Made by a program: the position numbers and the translations under genes
Notes under the pieces: model-generated
Database searches by the model: none
Told to the model about the DNA's origin: nothing
What the model saw: only the letters and a program-made list of their open reading frames with translations
Shown here: positions 26,484 to 34,769 of the stretch, piece by piece
Numbering within the stretch: position 1 is the first letter of the stretch
Layout of the letters: the number at the start of each line of letters is the position of its first letter
From: Streptococcus sanguinis
Lineage (GTDB): Bacteria; Bacillota; Bacilli; Lactobacillales; Streptococcaceae
Length of the DNA stretch: 64,000 nt
Assembly: GCF_003943735.1 (NCBI RefSeq)
Contig: NZ_RJMV01000008.1
Span: 18,915 to 82,914, forward strand
Reading direction: 5' to 3'

Positions 26484-27728
26484 ATGAAATTTGTTGGAAT
26501 TGTAGGATCAAACTACGAACAATCATATAACCGAAAATTATTGGAATTCATCCGTCGTCAGTTCAAAATTAAATTTGAATTGGAAGTCTTAGAAATCGAT
26601 GAAGTCCCAATGTTTAACCAGGATGAAAAATGGGATGAAAGCTTCCAGTTGCGTTATTTGTATAACAAAATTACACGTGCAGATGGTGTTATCATCGCAA
26701 CCCCTGAGCACAATCATACTATCAGCGCTCCTTTGAAGAGTGTCTTAGAATGGCTCTCTTACGAGGTTCATCCTTTCGAAAACAAGCCTGTCATGATCGT
26801 CGGTGCATCATACTACGATCAAGGAACTTCTCGTGCTCAAGTTCACCTGCGTAAAATCCTAGACGCTCCTGGTGTCAATGCTTACACTCTTCCAGGCAAT
26901 GAATTCCTGCTGGGCAAAGCCAAGGAGGCTTTTGACAATGATGGCAATATCACCAACGAAGGAACTGTGAATTTCCTTGAAACATGCTTAGATAACTTTA
27001 TCAAATATGTAGAGGTGGTTTCAAAATTGAAAAAACCAAAACCAATTGAACCTGAAGACTTAGATTGCGGAAAACCAATCGCTACAACAATTACAGAAGT
27101 TGATCCAGATGATCCAGAATGGGTAGAAAAGGTCGCTGAAATCACTGGAGCTGTTTCTGGTGATACTTATGTCAAACTCGACCATGGCATCTTGACTGTT
27201 AATCAAATTGATATGTTCTTGAAAGCTATGCCATTTGAATTGACATATGCTGACGATAACAACCAATTCCTCTACTACAACAACGCCCACCAAGACCCAG
27301 ACACCATGTTTGCCAAACGTGTGCCACCTCAATCAGGTAGCCGCATGTCAACTGTTCATGGTTCTCTTCCACCAGCTCGGATGAAGAATGTAGAGTGGGT
27401 TATCGGAACACTTCGCAACGGAAACCAAGAATACGTACGGACAATTGTCCCAGGTTCACCTGCAGGCGTTATCAATACCCACAACTACCAAGCTATGTAC
27501 TATCCTGACGGATCATACGCAGGAATCAATGAAATCGTCTTTAATTTCCAACCATGGCTTGACTGGTACTTAAAAGAAACTGGTCAACGTTTGGTTGGAG
27601 GCAGCGGACCATTTGCTCCTGCCGGAGGTCATGGAGACGCAGACGCTACTTCTGGTGCTTCTGATGCTGGAGGCGATGGAGGTCATGGAGATGGAGGAGC
27701 CGATGCGACATCAGGTGCTAGCGCTTAA
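26484..27728 (+). CDS. FMN reductase fused to a PAS-like (DUF438/PAS_10-type) domain with a low-complexity tail
   Basis: This 414-residue protein has an N-terminal NADPH-dependent FMN reductase domain (1-190, with G-I-V-G-S-N and T-P-E-H-N-H-T). A short Pro/Lys/Glu linker joins it to a second domain (about 225-370). The second domain resembles the PAS-like domain of DUF438 proteins, with L-T-V-N-Q-I-D-M, the turn Y-A-D-D-N-N-Q and V-H-G-S-L-P-P in place of the usual C-H-P-P. The last 35 residues are almost only Gly, Asp, Ala, Ser and His and contain D-A-T-S-G-A-S twice, a form similar to flavinylation motifs. It follows its paralogue by 17 nt and ends at a strong terminator. A redox sensor or a flavinylated electron carrier is possible; this is inference. 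Confidence 0.75.
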   Translation: MKFVGIVGSNYEQSYNRKLLEFIRRQFKIKFELEVLEIDEVPMFNQDEKWDESFQLRYLYNKITRADGVIIATPEHNHTISAPLKSVLEWLSYEVHPFENKPVMIVGASYYDQGTSRAQVHLRKILDAPGVNAYTLPGNEFLLGKAKEAFDNDGNITNEGTVNFLETCLDNFIKYVEVVSKLKKPKPIEPEDLDCGKPIATTITEVDPDDPEWVEKVAEITGAVSGDTYVKLDHGILTVNQIDMFLKAMPFELTYADDNNQFLYYNNAHQDPDTMFAKRVPPQSGSRMSTVHGSLPPARMKNVEWVIGTLRNGNQEYVRTIVPGSPAGVINTHNYQAMYYPDGSYAGINEIVFNFQPWLDWYLKETGQRLVGGSGPFAPAGGHGDADATSGASDAGGDGGHGDGGADATSGASA

Positions 27729-27742
27729 TTACCTTACAAACT

Positions 27743-27775
27743 AAAAAAGAATGGATCATAAGTCCATTCTTTTTT
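27743..27775. terminator. Bidirectional terminator
   Basis: AAAAAAGAATGGA (27743-27755) and TCCATTCTTTTTT (27763-27775) form a 13-bp stem with T-runs in both directions between the reductase gene and the convergent thioredoxin-like gene. Confidence 0.85.
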
Positions 27776-27779
27776 CGCT

Positions 27780-28355
27780 TTATTTCATTTCCTTGAAAGC
27801 TGCTTCTGCATCAGCATTACTGATAGCGCCAAACTGGATTTTCCCAATTTTCCCTTGACTGTCAATGAGGATTTCAGTTGGGATGCTACGAATCTGATAG
27901 GCTTGGAAAATTTCTCCCGAAGTGTCAAATAGAACTGGTACATCTTTATAACCTTGTTCTTGATACCATTTTGGGAATTCCTCGGCAGATTTCTCTCCTT
28001 GGAGGCCTGGTGCTACAACTGTCAAAATTTCAAAATCACGATCTGTTTTACCAGCTAATTCGACCAATTCTGGCATACTTTTCTTACAAGGTCCACACCA
28101 AGAAGCCCAGAATTTTAAATAAACCTTCTTGCCTTTATAGTCAGAAAGTTTGACTGTTTTTCCATCCATAGATTGCAGAGTAAAGTCAGGCGCCTCTTGA
28201 CCGACAGCTGCTTGGGTGACAGTACTTGTCTGAGCAGCCTCACTAGATGAGCTGCTGGTTGTGGGCATAGTCATAGGCTTCTCTTCCTGTTCCGAGCAGG
28301 CTGCCAAAAAGGCTACAGCTGACACAGTTGCTAATAACGTAACGAATTTTTTCAT
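27780..28355 (-). CDS. Thioredoxin-like surface lipoprotein (Etrx/TlpA type, CGPC)
   Basis: This 191-residue lipoprotein has a lipobox L-A-A-C (Cys20), a Ser/Thr-rich linker and a TlpA/ResA-type thioredoxin fold. The active site is W-C-G-P-C, and the cis-Pro loop is in R-S-I-P-T. It would carry electrons outside the membrane from CcdA to a reductase such as MsrAB. It is the second gene after a ccdA gene (14 nt gap), making a two-gene ccdA-etrx unit. It is related to, but different from, the lipoprotein at 32920-33483. Confidence 0.85.
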   Translation of the reverse strand: MKKFVTLLATVSAVAFLAACSEQEEKPMTMPTTSSSSSEAAQTSTVTQAAVGQEAPDFTLQSMDGKTVKLSDYKGKKVYLKFWASWCGPCKKSMPELVELAGKTDRDFEILTVVAPGLQGEKSAEEFPKWYQEQGYKDVPVLFDTSGEIFQAYQIRSIPTEILIDSQGKIGKIQFGAISNADAEAAFKEMK

Positions 28356-28369
28356 ATTTCTTTCTCCTT

Positions 28370-29077
28370 TTATCCAAAAAGTCCAGACAGGGCGTTGAGC
28401 TGTCCTAGCATCAGCAGAATTCCCATCAGAATAATCAGGGCTCCGCCGATTTTCTTCATCAAGCCCATATAAGGCTTGATTTTATTAAAATACTGCATAA
28501 CAAAGCTAGACGCCAAAGCTAGAATTAGGAAAGGCAGGGCCATTCCCAAAGTGTAAATCAAGGTCAAAATTGCTCCCTGAAATGCACCATTCCCACCCGA
28601 AGCCGCTAAGGCTAAGACTGAGCTGAGAATCGGACCAATACAAGGAGTCCAGCCAAAGCTAAAGGTAATCCCCAGTAAGAAAGCAGACCAAAAATGATGT
28701 TTCTGACCGTTCTTTTTGAAAGTCAAGCTCTTTTGAATCTGTAACTGGCGAATATTAATAAGCTCCATCTGGTGCAGACCTAGCAGAATGATGAGGCCGC
28801 CCATCACATAACGAAAGGTCGAACTGTAAATAATAGTTCCTAGAAAACCTGCTCCAAAGCCTAGCAAAAAGAAGACTGTCGAGATACCCGCAATGAAAAA
28901 GAGCGTTCTAACCATGCCCTGCCAAGCAAGCTCCCGGCCAAATACTTTCAGGGTCTTGACCTCCTTGTCATCCAACAAAATGCCAATATAAACCGGCAAT
29001 AAGGGAAAAATACAAGGGGAAAAGAAGGACAAAATACCCGCTAAAAAAACTGAAACAAAAAATAAAGGTGACTCCAT
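28370..29077 (-). CDS. ccdA: CcdA-family thiol/disulfide electron transporter (second copy)
   Basis: This 235-residue protein has six membrane helices and two redox Cys, in F-S-P-C-I-F-P (helix 1) and W-T-P-C-I-G-P (helix 4). CcdA moves reducing power from cytoplasmic thioredoxin to surface thioredoxin-like proteins. It is co-transcribed with the CGPC lipoprotein, which is probably its partner. It shares the same arrangement with the ccdA at 33902-34612. Its promoter contains a strong inverted repeat over the -10 box. Confidence 0.9.
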   Translation of the reverse strand: MESPLFFVSVFLAGILSFFSPCIFPLLPVYIGILLDDKEVKTLKVFGRELAWQGMVRTLFFIAGISTVFFLLGFGAGFLGTIIYSSTFRYVMGGLIILLGLHQMELINIRQLQIQKSLTFKKNGQKHHFWSAFLLGITFSFGWTPCIGPILSSVLALAASGGNGAFQGAILTLIYTLGMALPFLILALASSFVMQYFNKIKPYMGLMKKIGGALIILMGILLMLGQLNALSGLFG

Positions 29078-29110
29078 TTACTCTCCTCTAACTCCTTACC
29101 TAGGATATTC

Positions 29111-29134
29111 ATTCATTTATCATTATAAATGAAT
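29111..29134 (-). promoter_or_regulatory. Palindrome over the -10 box of the ccdA-etrx unit
   Basis: ATTCATTTAT and ATAAATGAAT form a perfect 10-bp inverted repeat around CATT. On the minus strand the centre reads TTTATAATGATAAA, so a TATAAT -10 lies inside it. A -35-like GTGAAA lies 17 nt upstream of that. A repressor or the adjacent response regulator may bind here. Confidence 0.55.
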
Positions 29135-29252
29135 CTTATGGATTTTTCACAAATCCGCTACGGTAATTTTCTGGTAAACATTATGTAGCTCGGAAAAGAG
29201 AAAAATTCGCTTGATGAACAGCAAATCTAGTTCATTTTTTTCAAACAGTAAA

Positions 29253-29277
29253 AAGCCGGAGAAAATTCTACCGGCTT
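29253..29277 (-). terminator. Terminator of the sensor kinase operon
   Basis: AAGCCGG (29253-29259) pairs with CCGGCTT (29271-29277) and is followed by TTTTA on the minus strand. It lies 24 nt after the kinase stop. Confidence 0.75.
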
Positions 29278-29300
29278 GAATATTTTAAAACTTAATAGAC

Positions 29301-31004
29301 CTAATCATCTGTAACTAGCGGTAAATAAAGACTAATCTGGGTAAATTTATCTGGTTCGGACTGGATTTCCATATGGTAGTCGTCTCCGAACTGCAATCTT
29401 AAGCGTTGATCAACATTTTTCAGACCAACCCCACCTAAGCGAAGGAGAGTCGCATCCATAGAGGCGTTGACATCAAAGCCTCGGCCGTTATCATAGATAG
29501 ACAGTATCAGCCGCCCCTCTTCTGCTACCGATGTCACCCGAATCATGCCTTGTCGGTCAATTTCCTTGATGCCATGGTAGATGGCATTTTCAACCAAAGG
29601 CTGAAGTACCAGCTTGGGTAGTTTATAATCAGCTATAGATTCATCCTCTTCAATCTCATATTGGAGCTTGTCACCATAGCGCTGCTTCTGGATAAAGAGA
29701 TACTGACGAACGTGATCAATCTCATCTTTGAGAGAAATCTGTTCATGCCCTTGATTGAGTGCCAAGCGGAAATACTGAGCGAGTGATTTTGTTACCTCAA
29801 CAACACGCTTGCTGTCGTTAAATTCAGCCATCCAGACAATCGTATCCAAGGTATTATAAAGGAAATGGGGGTTGATTTGAGCTGAAAGAGCTCGGAGCTC
29901 ATAGCGTCGGACATTTTGTTCTTCAGTCTTGACAGCTTCCATTAGTTGTTCAATTTGGTCCAACATTTTATTGAATTGCTGAGCCAAGTCAACCAACTCT
30001 GGAGAACCCTTTGCTTCTGCCCGAAGGTTTGAGTCGCCCGAGCCAATCTTCAGAATGACAGTCTGCAGATTCTGCAGAGGCTTAATCCACAAACGCAGAA
30101 CAAACCAAATACCAGTCAAGCACATCAGGAGTGCTAAAATGCCCATTCCCACAAAAGAATAAAGCATTTGTGACTGAAGCATTTGCAATTGCTCTAAAGA
30201 GGCAACGCCAATTAAAGTCCAGTCGCTGTCCGCGATATCAATCTGGTAGACAAACGCCTGCTTCTGGTCTGCGTAACCATCCTTGACCGAGATATAGGGT
30301 TGCATAGCTTTCATTTCCTGACTGGATGAATAAACACTTTTCTTAGGATGATAGACAAATTCATGTTGGCTATTGACAATAAAACTAAAGCCCTTCTTCC
30401 CTAGCTGAAGCCGATCCAGATAGGCTTTGAGACTCTTATAGCCGATATCTAGTCGCAAAACACCGAGATTCTGCCCTGCTTCATCCACTACTTCCTGAGT
30501 GACGGAAACAACCCACTTCTCCTTCTCTGATGATAGAGACTCCTTGCGAGCAGGAGTCAAGACAGGCATGGCTTTGGTATGGACAGCTTCCTGATACCAA
30601 TTTTCATTCATCATATCAGAGGATGTCTGCATGCTGATTTGAGAATCTGTTGAGACCACGCGCCCGTCCTTGGTAACCAATACTGCTGACACCAAATCCG
30701 GATCTGTCTCAATAATGGTTTTCATCAAAGCCTGTACTGACGTTTCGCTGCTTTCTTGATTCTGAGCAAACTTCCGAATCGTTTCTTCCTTGCTCAGTGT
30801 GGAGGTGGTTTGTTTTAATTTTTGCAAATAAGAAGCAATGAACTGCCCGCTTTGCTCCATACTATTACGCGTCGTCCGCTCTGTCAGCTGCCGAATAGTC
30901 CCCGAGCTAGTCTGATAGTAGAGGCTTCCAACAAACCCCAAGAGTAAAAGGACCAGCAGAAAAATATAGACAATCAATTGGATAAGAAGCGGATATCGTT
31001 TCAT
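29301..31004 (-). CDS. Sensor histidine kinase, YesM/LytS type (HK09-like)
   Basis: This 567-residue kinase has two membrane segments (about 8-28 and 280-300) that enclose a large extracellular Cache-like sensor. A HAMP region follows, then the His_kinase motif Q-I-N-P-H-F-L-Y-N-T with the phosphorylated His, and a HATPase domain (V-E-N-A-I-Y-H-G, D-N-G-R-G-F). It overlaps the response regulator gene by 4 nt. The same pair stands next to msrAB/etrx/ccdA in pneumococcus (HK09/RR09, recalled). The signal is unknown; location suggests surface redox or a sugar-like ligand. Confidence 0.87.
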   Translation of the reverse strand: MKRYPLLIQLIVYIFLLVLLLLGFVGSLYYQTSSGTIRQLTERTTRNSMEQSGQFIASYLQKLKQTTSTLSKEETIRKFAQNQESSETSVQALMKTIIETDPDLVSAVLVTKDGRVVSTDSQISMQTSSDMMNENWYQEAVHTKAMPVLTPARKESLSSEKEKWVVSVTQEVVDEAGQNLGVLRLDIGYKSLKAYLDRLQLGKKGFSFIVNSQHEFVYHPKKSVYSSSQEMKAMQPYISVKDGYADQKQAFVYQIDIADSDWTLIGVASLEQLQMLQSQMLYSFVGMGILALLMCLTGIWFVLRLWIKPLQNLQTVILKIGSGDSNLRAEAKGSPELVDLAQQFNKMLDQIEQLMEAVKTEEQNVRRYELRALSAQINPHFLYNTLDTIVWMAEFNDSKRVVEVTKSLAQYFRLALNQGHEQISLKDEIDHVRQYLFIQKQRYGDKLQYEIEEDESIADYKLPKLVLQPLVENAIYHGIKEIDRQGMIRVTSVAEEGRLILSIYDNGRGFDVNASMDATLLRLGGVGLKNVDQRLRLQFGDDYHMEIQSEPDKFTQISLYLPLVTDD

Positions 31005-31735
31005 TTCTCCTCTCCTTTTTTAAACTGCCGAGGCGTCAGCCCAACCACCTGCTTGAAGCGCTGAGAAAAATAGTTCATATCTTCAAAACCTACCTGCTCT
31101 GCTATTTCATAAATCTTCAAATCTGTAGTCAGGAGTAAGAGTTTTGCTTTTTTCATCCGCTCTTGGATCAGATAATCTTGAAAGGGCAAGCCTAGTTCTT
31201 TTTTGATAAGAACGCTAAGATAGGACGGACTAAACCCCAATTGGAAAGCTAAACTTTTCAGACTTAATTCTGAATCAGCTAGACGCGCGTGAATAGCCTC
31301 TTCCAACTCAGAGCGCTGTCCCTGATCAACCAAGTTTTGAATCTGGGCTTTTTTTCGTTCCTTATCAAGCTTAGTCTGCACCTTGGCCAACATTTCCTCA
31401 ACATCATCTTTGGAAAATGGCTTGAGAAGATAGTCATCGGCGCCTAGTTTAATGGCGGTCCGAGCATAGTCAAAATCATCATAGCCCGTCAGAAAAACGA
31501 TATGGCACTTAGGAGCCTGGTCCCTGACTAGCTTGGCCAGTTCGAGGCCGTTCATCTGTGGCATGTTGATATCGGTCAGCAGGATATCAGCAGGATTTTC
31601 CTGAAATTTCTGCCAAGCTTCTCTTCCATTTTCAGCCTGGGCAATGACTTGCATGCCAAACTGTTCATAGTCTACCAAGGACGCAATCCCCTGTCTTACC
31701 AGATACTCATCCTCTACAATCATAATTGAATACAC
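31001..31735 (-). CDS. Response regulator with AraC-type DNA-binding domain (RR09-like)
   Basis: This 244-residue protein has an N-terminal receiver domain (acidic E-D-E, phospho-Asp in L-L-T-D-I-N-M-P, switch Lys in L-L-K-P-F) and a C-terminal AraC double helix-turn-helix (I-A-E-Q-V-G-F-E-D-M-N-Y-F-S). The reading frame is open to 31783. The GTG at 31735 is chosen because AAGGAG lies 9 nt upstream and the protein then starts just before I-M-I-V-E-D-E. It is transcribed together with the kinase from an extended -10 promoter at 31766-31774, separate from the upstream msrAB transcript. Confidence 0.87.
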   Translation of the reverse strand: MYSIMIVEDEYLVRQGIASLVDYEQFGMQVIAQAENGREAWQKFQENPADILLTDINMPQMNGLELAKLVRDQAPKCHIVFLTGYDDFDYARTAIKLGADDYLLKPFSKDDVEEMLAKVQTKLDKERKKAQIQNLVDQGQRSELEEAIHARLADSELSLKSLAFQLGFSPSYLSVLIKKELGLPFQDYLIQERMKKAKLLLLTTDLKIYEIAEQVGFEDMNYFSQRFKQVVGLTPRQFKKGEEK

Positions 31736-31765
31736 CAGATTCAACTCCTTATTTTTACTGGATTT

Positions 31766-31774
31766 ATTATAGCA
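31766..31774 (-). promoter_or_regulatory. Extended -10 promoter of the two-component operon
   Basis: Minus-strand TGCTATAAT (31774-31766) is a perfect extended -10, about 30 nt before the GTG start of the response regulator. No good -35 is visible. Confidence 0.55.
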
Positions 31775-31794
31775 AATTTTCAATCAAAATGCTC

Positions 31795-32904
31795 TTAAAC
31801 ATAATCCAAAAGATAACCGTAGCCCTTCTCCTCCATTTCAGCTTTGGGAATGAACTTGATTGACAAACTATTAATACAATAGCGTAAGCCGCCCTTGTCC
31901 TTAGGACCGTCTGTGAAAACATGGCCCAGATGTGAATTTCCAACCCGACTGCGAACTTCTGTCCGTGTCATGTTGAAACTCTTGTCTTCTTTGTAAGTCG
32001 CAACATCTGGACTGATAGGGCGTGTGAAACTGGGCCAACCGCAGCCTGAGTCAAACTTATCCTTTGATGAAAAAAGAGGCTCACCTGTCACAACATCCAC
32101 ATAGATACCAGCATCAAACTTATCCCAATAGCGGTTAGAAAAGGCCCGCTCTGTGTCATTCTTTTGTGTGACTGCGTATTCTTCTGGCGAGAGCTTAGCC
32201 TTAATCTCTTCATCGCTAGGCTTTGGATAGCGACTAGCTTCGATAACAGGGTAAGCAGCTTGATTGACATCGATATGGCAATATCCATTAGGATTCTTTT
32301 TTAGGTAATCCTGATGATAATCTTCTGCTTTGATAAAGTTTTTCAGAGGTTCTTTTTCAACAGCTAAAGGCTTATCATATTTCTTAGCAACCTCATCAAA
32401 GACCTGGTTAATCGTATCTAGATCAGCTTCATCCTTATAATAAACACCTGTCCGGTACTGAGTACCCTGATCATTTCCCTGCTTGTTTTTAGAAGTTGGA
32501 TCAATGATGCGGAAATAATGCAGCAGAATTTCTTTGAGAGAGATTTTTTTGGCGTTGTAAGTGATGTGAACAGTCTCAGCGTGACCAGTTTGAGAGACTA
32601 ATTCATACTTTGTCGTGTCTCCCTTACCGTTGGCATAGCCAGACTCAGCATCAATGACACCTGGTACTCTAGAGAAATACTCTTCTACACCCCAGAAACA
32701 GCCACCAGCCAGATAAATCTCCCTTTTGTCCTCTTCCTTGACATCTTCTGTCTTTTGTTTGGCTACCGCTTCTGTCTTGCTCATTGAAGCTTTCTTAATC
32801 TGTTCAGGTGACGATTGCTTACCATTCCCTGCAATCACATAGACCAGTCCAAAGCAGACAAGCAAGCCAAGAAGAACCAGAAGAATTTTCCATTTTCCTT
32901 CCAT
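31795..32904 (-). CDS. msrAB: Membrane-anchored methionine sulfoxide reductase MsrA-MsrB fusion
   Basis: This 369-residue protein has an N-terminal membrane anchor (about 6-26) and a Lys/Glu-rich linker. The MsrA domain contains G-G-C-F-W-G (catalytic Cys near 69) and the MsrB domain contains R-Y-C-I-N-S near residue 345. MsrA repairs Met-S-sulfoxide and MsrB repairs Met-R-sulfoxide on surface proteins. Electrons should come from the Etrx lipoprotein encoded 15 nt upstream and from CcdA. A Met-rich lipoprotein in the same operon is an obvious candidate substrate. Confidence 0.93.
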   Translation of the reverse strand: MEGKWKILLVLLGLLVCFGLVYVIAGNGKQSSPEQIKKASMSKTEAVAKQKTEDVKEEDKREIYLAGGCFWGVEEYFSRVPGVIDAESGYANGKGDTTKYELVSQTGHAETVHITYNAKKISLKEILLHYFRIIDPTSKNKQGNDQGTQYRTGVYYKDEADLDTINQVFDEVAKKYDKPLAVEKEPLKNFIKAEDYHQDYLKKNPNGYCHIDVNQAAYPVIEASRYPKPSDEEIKAKLSPEEYAVTQKNDTERAFSNRYWDKFDAGIYVDVVTGEPLFSSKDKFDSGCGWPSFTRPISPDVATYKEDKSFNMTRTEVRSRVGNSHLGHVFTDGPKDKGGLRYCINSLSIKFIPKAEMEEKGYGYLLDYV

Positions 32905-32919
32905 GTTTATTGCTCCTTT

Positions 32920-33483
32920 TTACTTGATTTCTTTCAATGTTTTCTCAATATCTTCCTTGCTCATGTAGCCAATATGCGTCTTGGCAAGAGAACCGTCGCT
33001 GCCTACGAAAAGTGCAGATGGATAAGAGCGAATCCCGTATTCTTTCAGCAATTCTCCCTTAGTATCCATGAGAACTGGGAAGTCTTTGTAATCCAAAGAC
33101 TTGTACCATTCCTTGAAATCATCGGCAGACTTTTCTCCGTTAAAAGTCGGAGACACCACCGACAGGACAACATAATCTTTTCCTGACTGCTCCTTAGCTA
33201 AATCATTAGTATCACCAAGTGTAGATAGGCAGATAGAGCACCAAGAAGCCCAAAACTTTAAATATACTTTCTTGCCTTTGAAATCAGACAGCTTGTAGGT
33301 CTTGCCGTCCACTCCTTGCAGACTAAAGTCCTTGGCCATCTTGGTAGATTGCCCAGAATCTGCTTTTGTTTGCATATTGCTTTTATCACTTTTAGAAAGT
33401 TCCGAGTTCATTTTCTGATTTGAACAGGCCCCCAATAAGCCGATACAAAGCAGACTGACAGTCAATATTGATAACTTCTTCAT
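32920..33483 (-). CDS. Thioredoxin-like surface lipoprotein (Etrx type, CSIC)
   Basis: This 187-residue lipoprotein has lipobox L-G-A-C, a Ser/Lys/Met-containing linker and a TlpA-like thioredoxin fold with active site W-C-S-I-C rather than C-G-P-C. The altered dipeptide should shift the redox potential relative to the 27780 paralogue. The frame is open to a TTG at 33501, but the ATG at 33483 has AAAGGAAAG upstream and begins the typical M-K-K-L lipoprotein signal. It lies directly before msrAB (15 nt), and the linked gene order suggests that it reduces MsrAB. Confidence 0.87.
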   Translation of the reverse strand: MKKLSILTVSLLCIGLLGACSNQKMNSELSKSDKSNMQTKADSGQSTKMAKDFSLQGVDGKTYKLSDFKGKKVYLKFWASWCSICLSTLGDTNDLAKEQSGKDYVVLSVVSPTFNGEKSADDFKEWYKSLDYKDFPVLMDTKGELLKEYGIRSYPSALFVGSDGSLAKTHIGYMSKEDIEKTLKEIK

Positions 33484-33509
33484 CGTTTTCTTTCCTTTCA
33501 AAATAAGGA

Positions 33510-33535
33510 GAAAGCCGACAAAACTGACGACTTTC
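33510..33535 (-). terminator. Hairpin between the Met-rich lipoprotein and etrx genes
   Basis: GAAAGCCG (33510-33517) pairs with CGACTTTC (33528-33535) with one wobble pair. On the minus strand only TCCTTATTTTG follows. It may be a weak terminator or a processing hairpin that makes the upstream lipoprotein mRNA more abundant. Confidence 0.35.
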
Positions 33536-33553
33536 TTTCCTATGGTGGAATTC

Positions 33554-33874
33554 TTATTTGTCAGATGACATTTCGGATGAATCTTTCATGTCATCCTTCA
33601 TGCTCGAATCGCTTGATTTCATATCATCTTTCATGTCAGAATTACTGTCGGACATCATAGAAGAGTCCTTCATATCATCCTTTTTCATTTTATCATCAGA
33701 CATGCTGGAGTCTTTCATATCCTCCTTCTTCATGTCGTCTTTTTTCATATCGTCTTTCTTCATCATGCTGCTGTCATCCATCTTCTTCATATCAGAATCT
33801 GATTTTTGATTAGAGCAGGCAGCTAGGACAAAGATACTAAGTGCAGCGATTGTAAGTGTAGTGATTTTTTTCAT
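33554..33874 (-). CDS. Small Met/Lys/Asp/Ser-rich repetitive lipoprotein
   Basis: This 106-residue protein has a clear lipoprotein signal with lipobox L-A-A-C (Cys20). The mature 87 residues are almost only Asp, Lys, Ser and Met, with 17 Met (about one in five). They form loose repeats such as K-K-D-D-M, K-D-S-S-M and K-D-D-M-K. Such a sequence is surely disordered. It lies between ccdA and the CSIC lipoprotein in the msrAB operon, so a surface methionine pool that scavenges oxidants and is regenerated by MsrAB is an attractive idea. Copper or silver binding by the Met clusters is an alternative. I recognise no named family. A good AAAGGAG site precedes the ATG. Confidence 0.85.
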   Translation of the reverse strand: MKKITTLTIAALSIFVLAACSNQKSDSDMKKMDDSSMMKKDDMKKDDMKKEDMKDSSMSDDKMKKDDMKDSSMMSDSNSDMKDDMKSSDSSMKDDMKDSSEMSSDK

Positions 33875-33901
33875 GATGTTTCTCCTTTAATTATATAATA
33901 T

Positions 33902-34612
33902 TTATCCAAATAATGATGCTAAAACGTTTAGATTTCCAAGCATTAACAAAATTCCCATGAGAATGATGAGTGCACCGCCGATTTTCTTAAGTGTTCCCAT
34001 ATAAGGTTTGAGTTTTGCAAAGCGCTGTACTACCCAGCCGGAAGCCAAAGCCATTGCTAGAAATGGAAGGGCTAATCCAAGTGTATAAACCAACATAAGC
34101 AAGCCTCCCTGAAGAGCGCCGTTGCCCCCAGAAGCTGCAATTGCTAAAACAGAACTTAGAACAGGTCCCACACAGGGAGTCCAACCAAAGCTAAAGGTAA
34201 TACCCAAGAGAAAAGCGTTAAGAAAGTCACTTCTTTTACTATTCTTTTTAAGTTGGATGCTCTTTTGCTTTTGCAGCTGCTGGATATTGATGATCCCCAT
34301 CTGGTGGATTCCCAGTAGAATGACAATCCCGCCCAAAACGTAGCGAAACCAAGGGGCATAGAGGACTTGCCCTAGAGCGCCAGCTCCATAGCCCAAAACT
34401 AAGAATACAGTTGATAAGCCAGCTATAAAGCAGAGAGTCTTAGCTAGACCATACCAGGAAATATCTTTTCCCATAAACCGAACCGTTTTCGGCTGATCCG
34501 AATCCAGCAAAATCCCCACATAGACTGGCATAAGTGGTAAAATACAGGGCGAGAAAAAAGATAGAATCCCCGCCAGAAAAACAGAAATAAAGAACAAAAA
34601 ACTTGTTGCCAT
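33902..34612 (-). CDS. ccdA: CcdA-family thiol/disulfide electron transporter (first copy)
   Basis: This 236-residue protein has six membrane helices and redox Cys in F-S-P-C-I-L-P and W-T-P-C-V-G-P. It is clearly paralogous to the protein at 28370-29077 along its whole length. It is the first gene of the operon ccdA, Met-rich lipoprotein, etrx, msrAB and should supply electrons to the two lipoproteins and MsrAB. A TATACT -10 without a good -35 lies about 30 nt upstream, which suggests an activator-dependent promoter, perhaps controlled by the response regulator of the same cluster. Confidence 0.9.
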   Translation of the reverse strand: MATSFLFFISVFLAGILSFFSPCILPLMPVYVGILLDSDQPKTVRFMGKDISWYGLAKTLCFIAGLSTVFLVLGYGAGALGQVLYAPWFRYVLGGIVILLGIHQMGIINIQQLQKQKSIQLKKNSKRSDFLNAFLLGITFSFGWTPCVGPVLSSVLAIAASGGNGALQGGLLMLVYTLGLALPFLAMALASGWVVQRFAKLKPYMGTLKKIGGALIILMGILLMLGNLNVLASLFG

Positions 34613-34738
34613 TTCAAAAACCTCTCTATCAATTTCTGACTCTAGTATAAAATAAAAATCCCCCTAAAAATAGAGAGAAAGATTTGAAAAAACTTGAATT
34701 TGATGTTATATTGCTTGAGATTTCTGGATTTGGCAAAA

Positions 34739-34763
34739 ACATCCACCACATTGTGGTGGATGT
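34739..34763 (-). terminator. Terminator of brnQ
   Basis: ACATCCACCACA and TGTGGTGGATGT form a nearly perfect 12-bp stem (34739-34763), followed by TTTTT on the minus strand. It lies just after the brnQ stop. Confidence 0.85.
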
Positions 34764-34769
34764 TATCTA

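Noticed and set aside
33558..33809. 83-codon plus-strand frame opposite the Met-rich lipoprotein
   Set aside because: It is the mirror of a low-complexity gene (Ser/Phe/Met repeat) and starts inside the gene's coding strand complement; the minus-strand frame has a signal peptide and a ribosome binding site.
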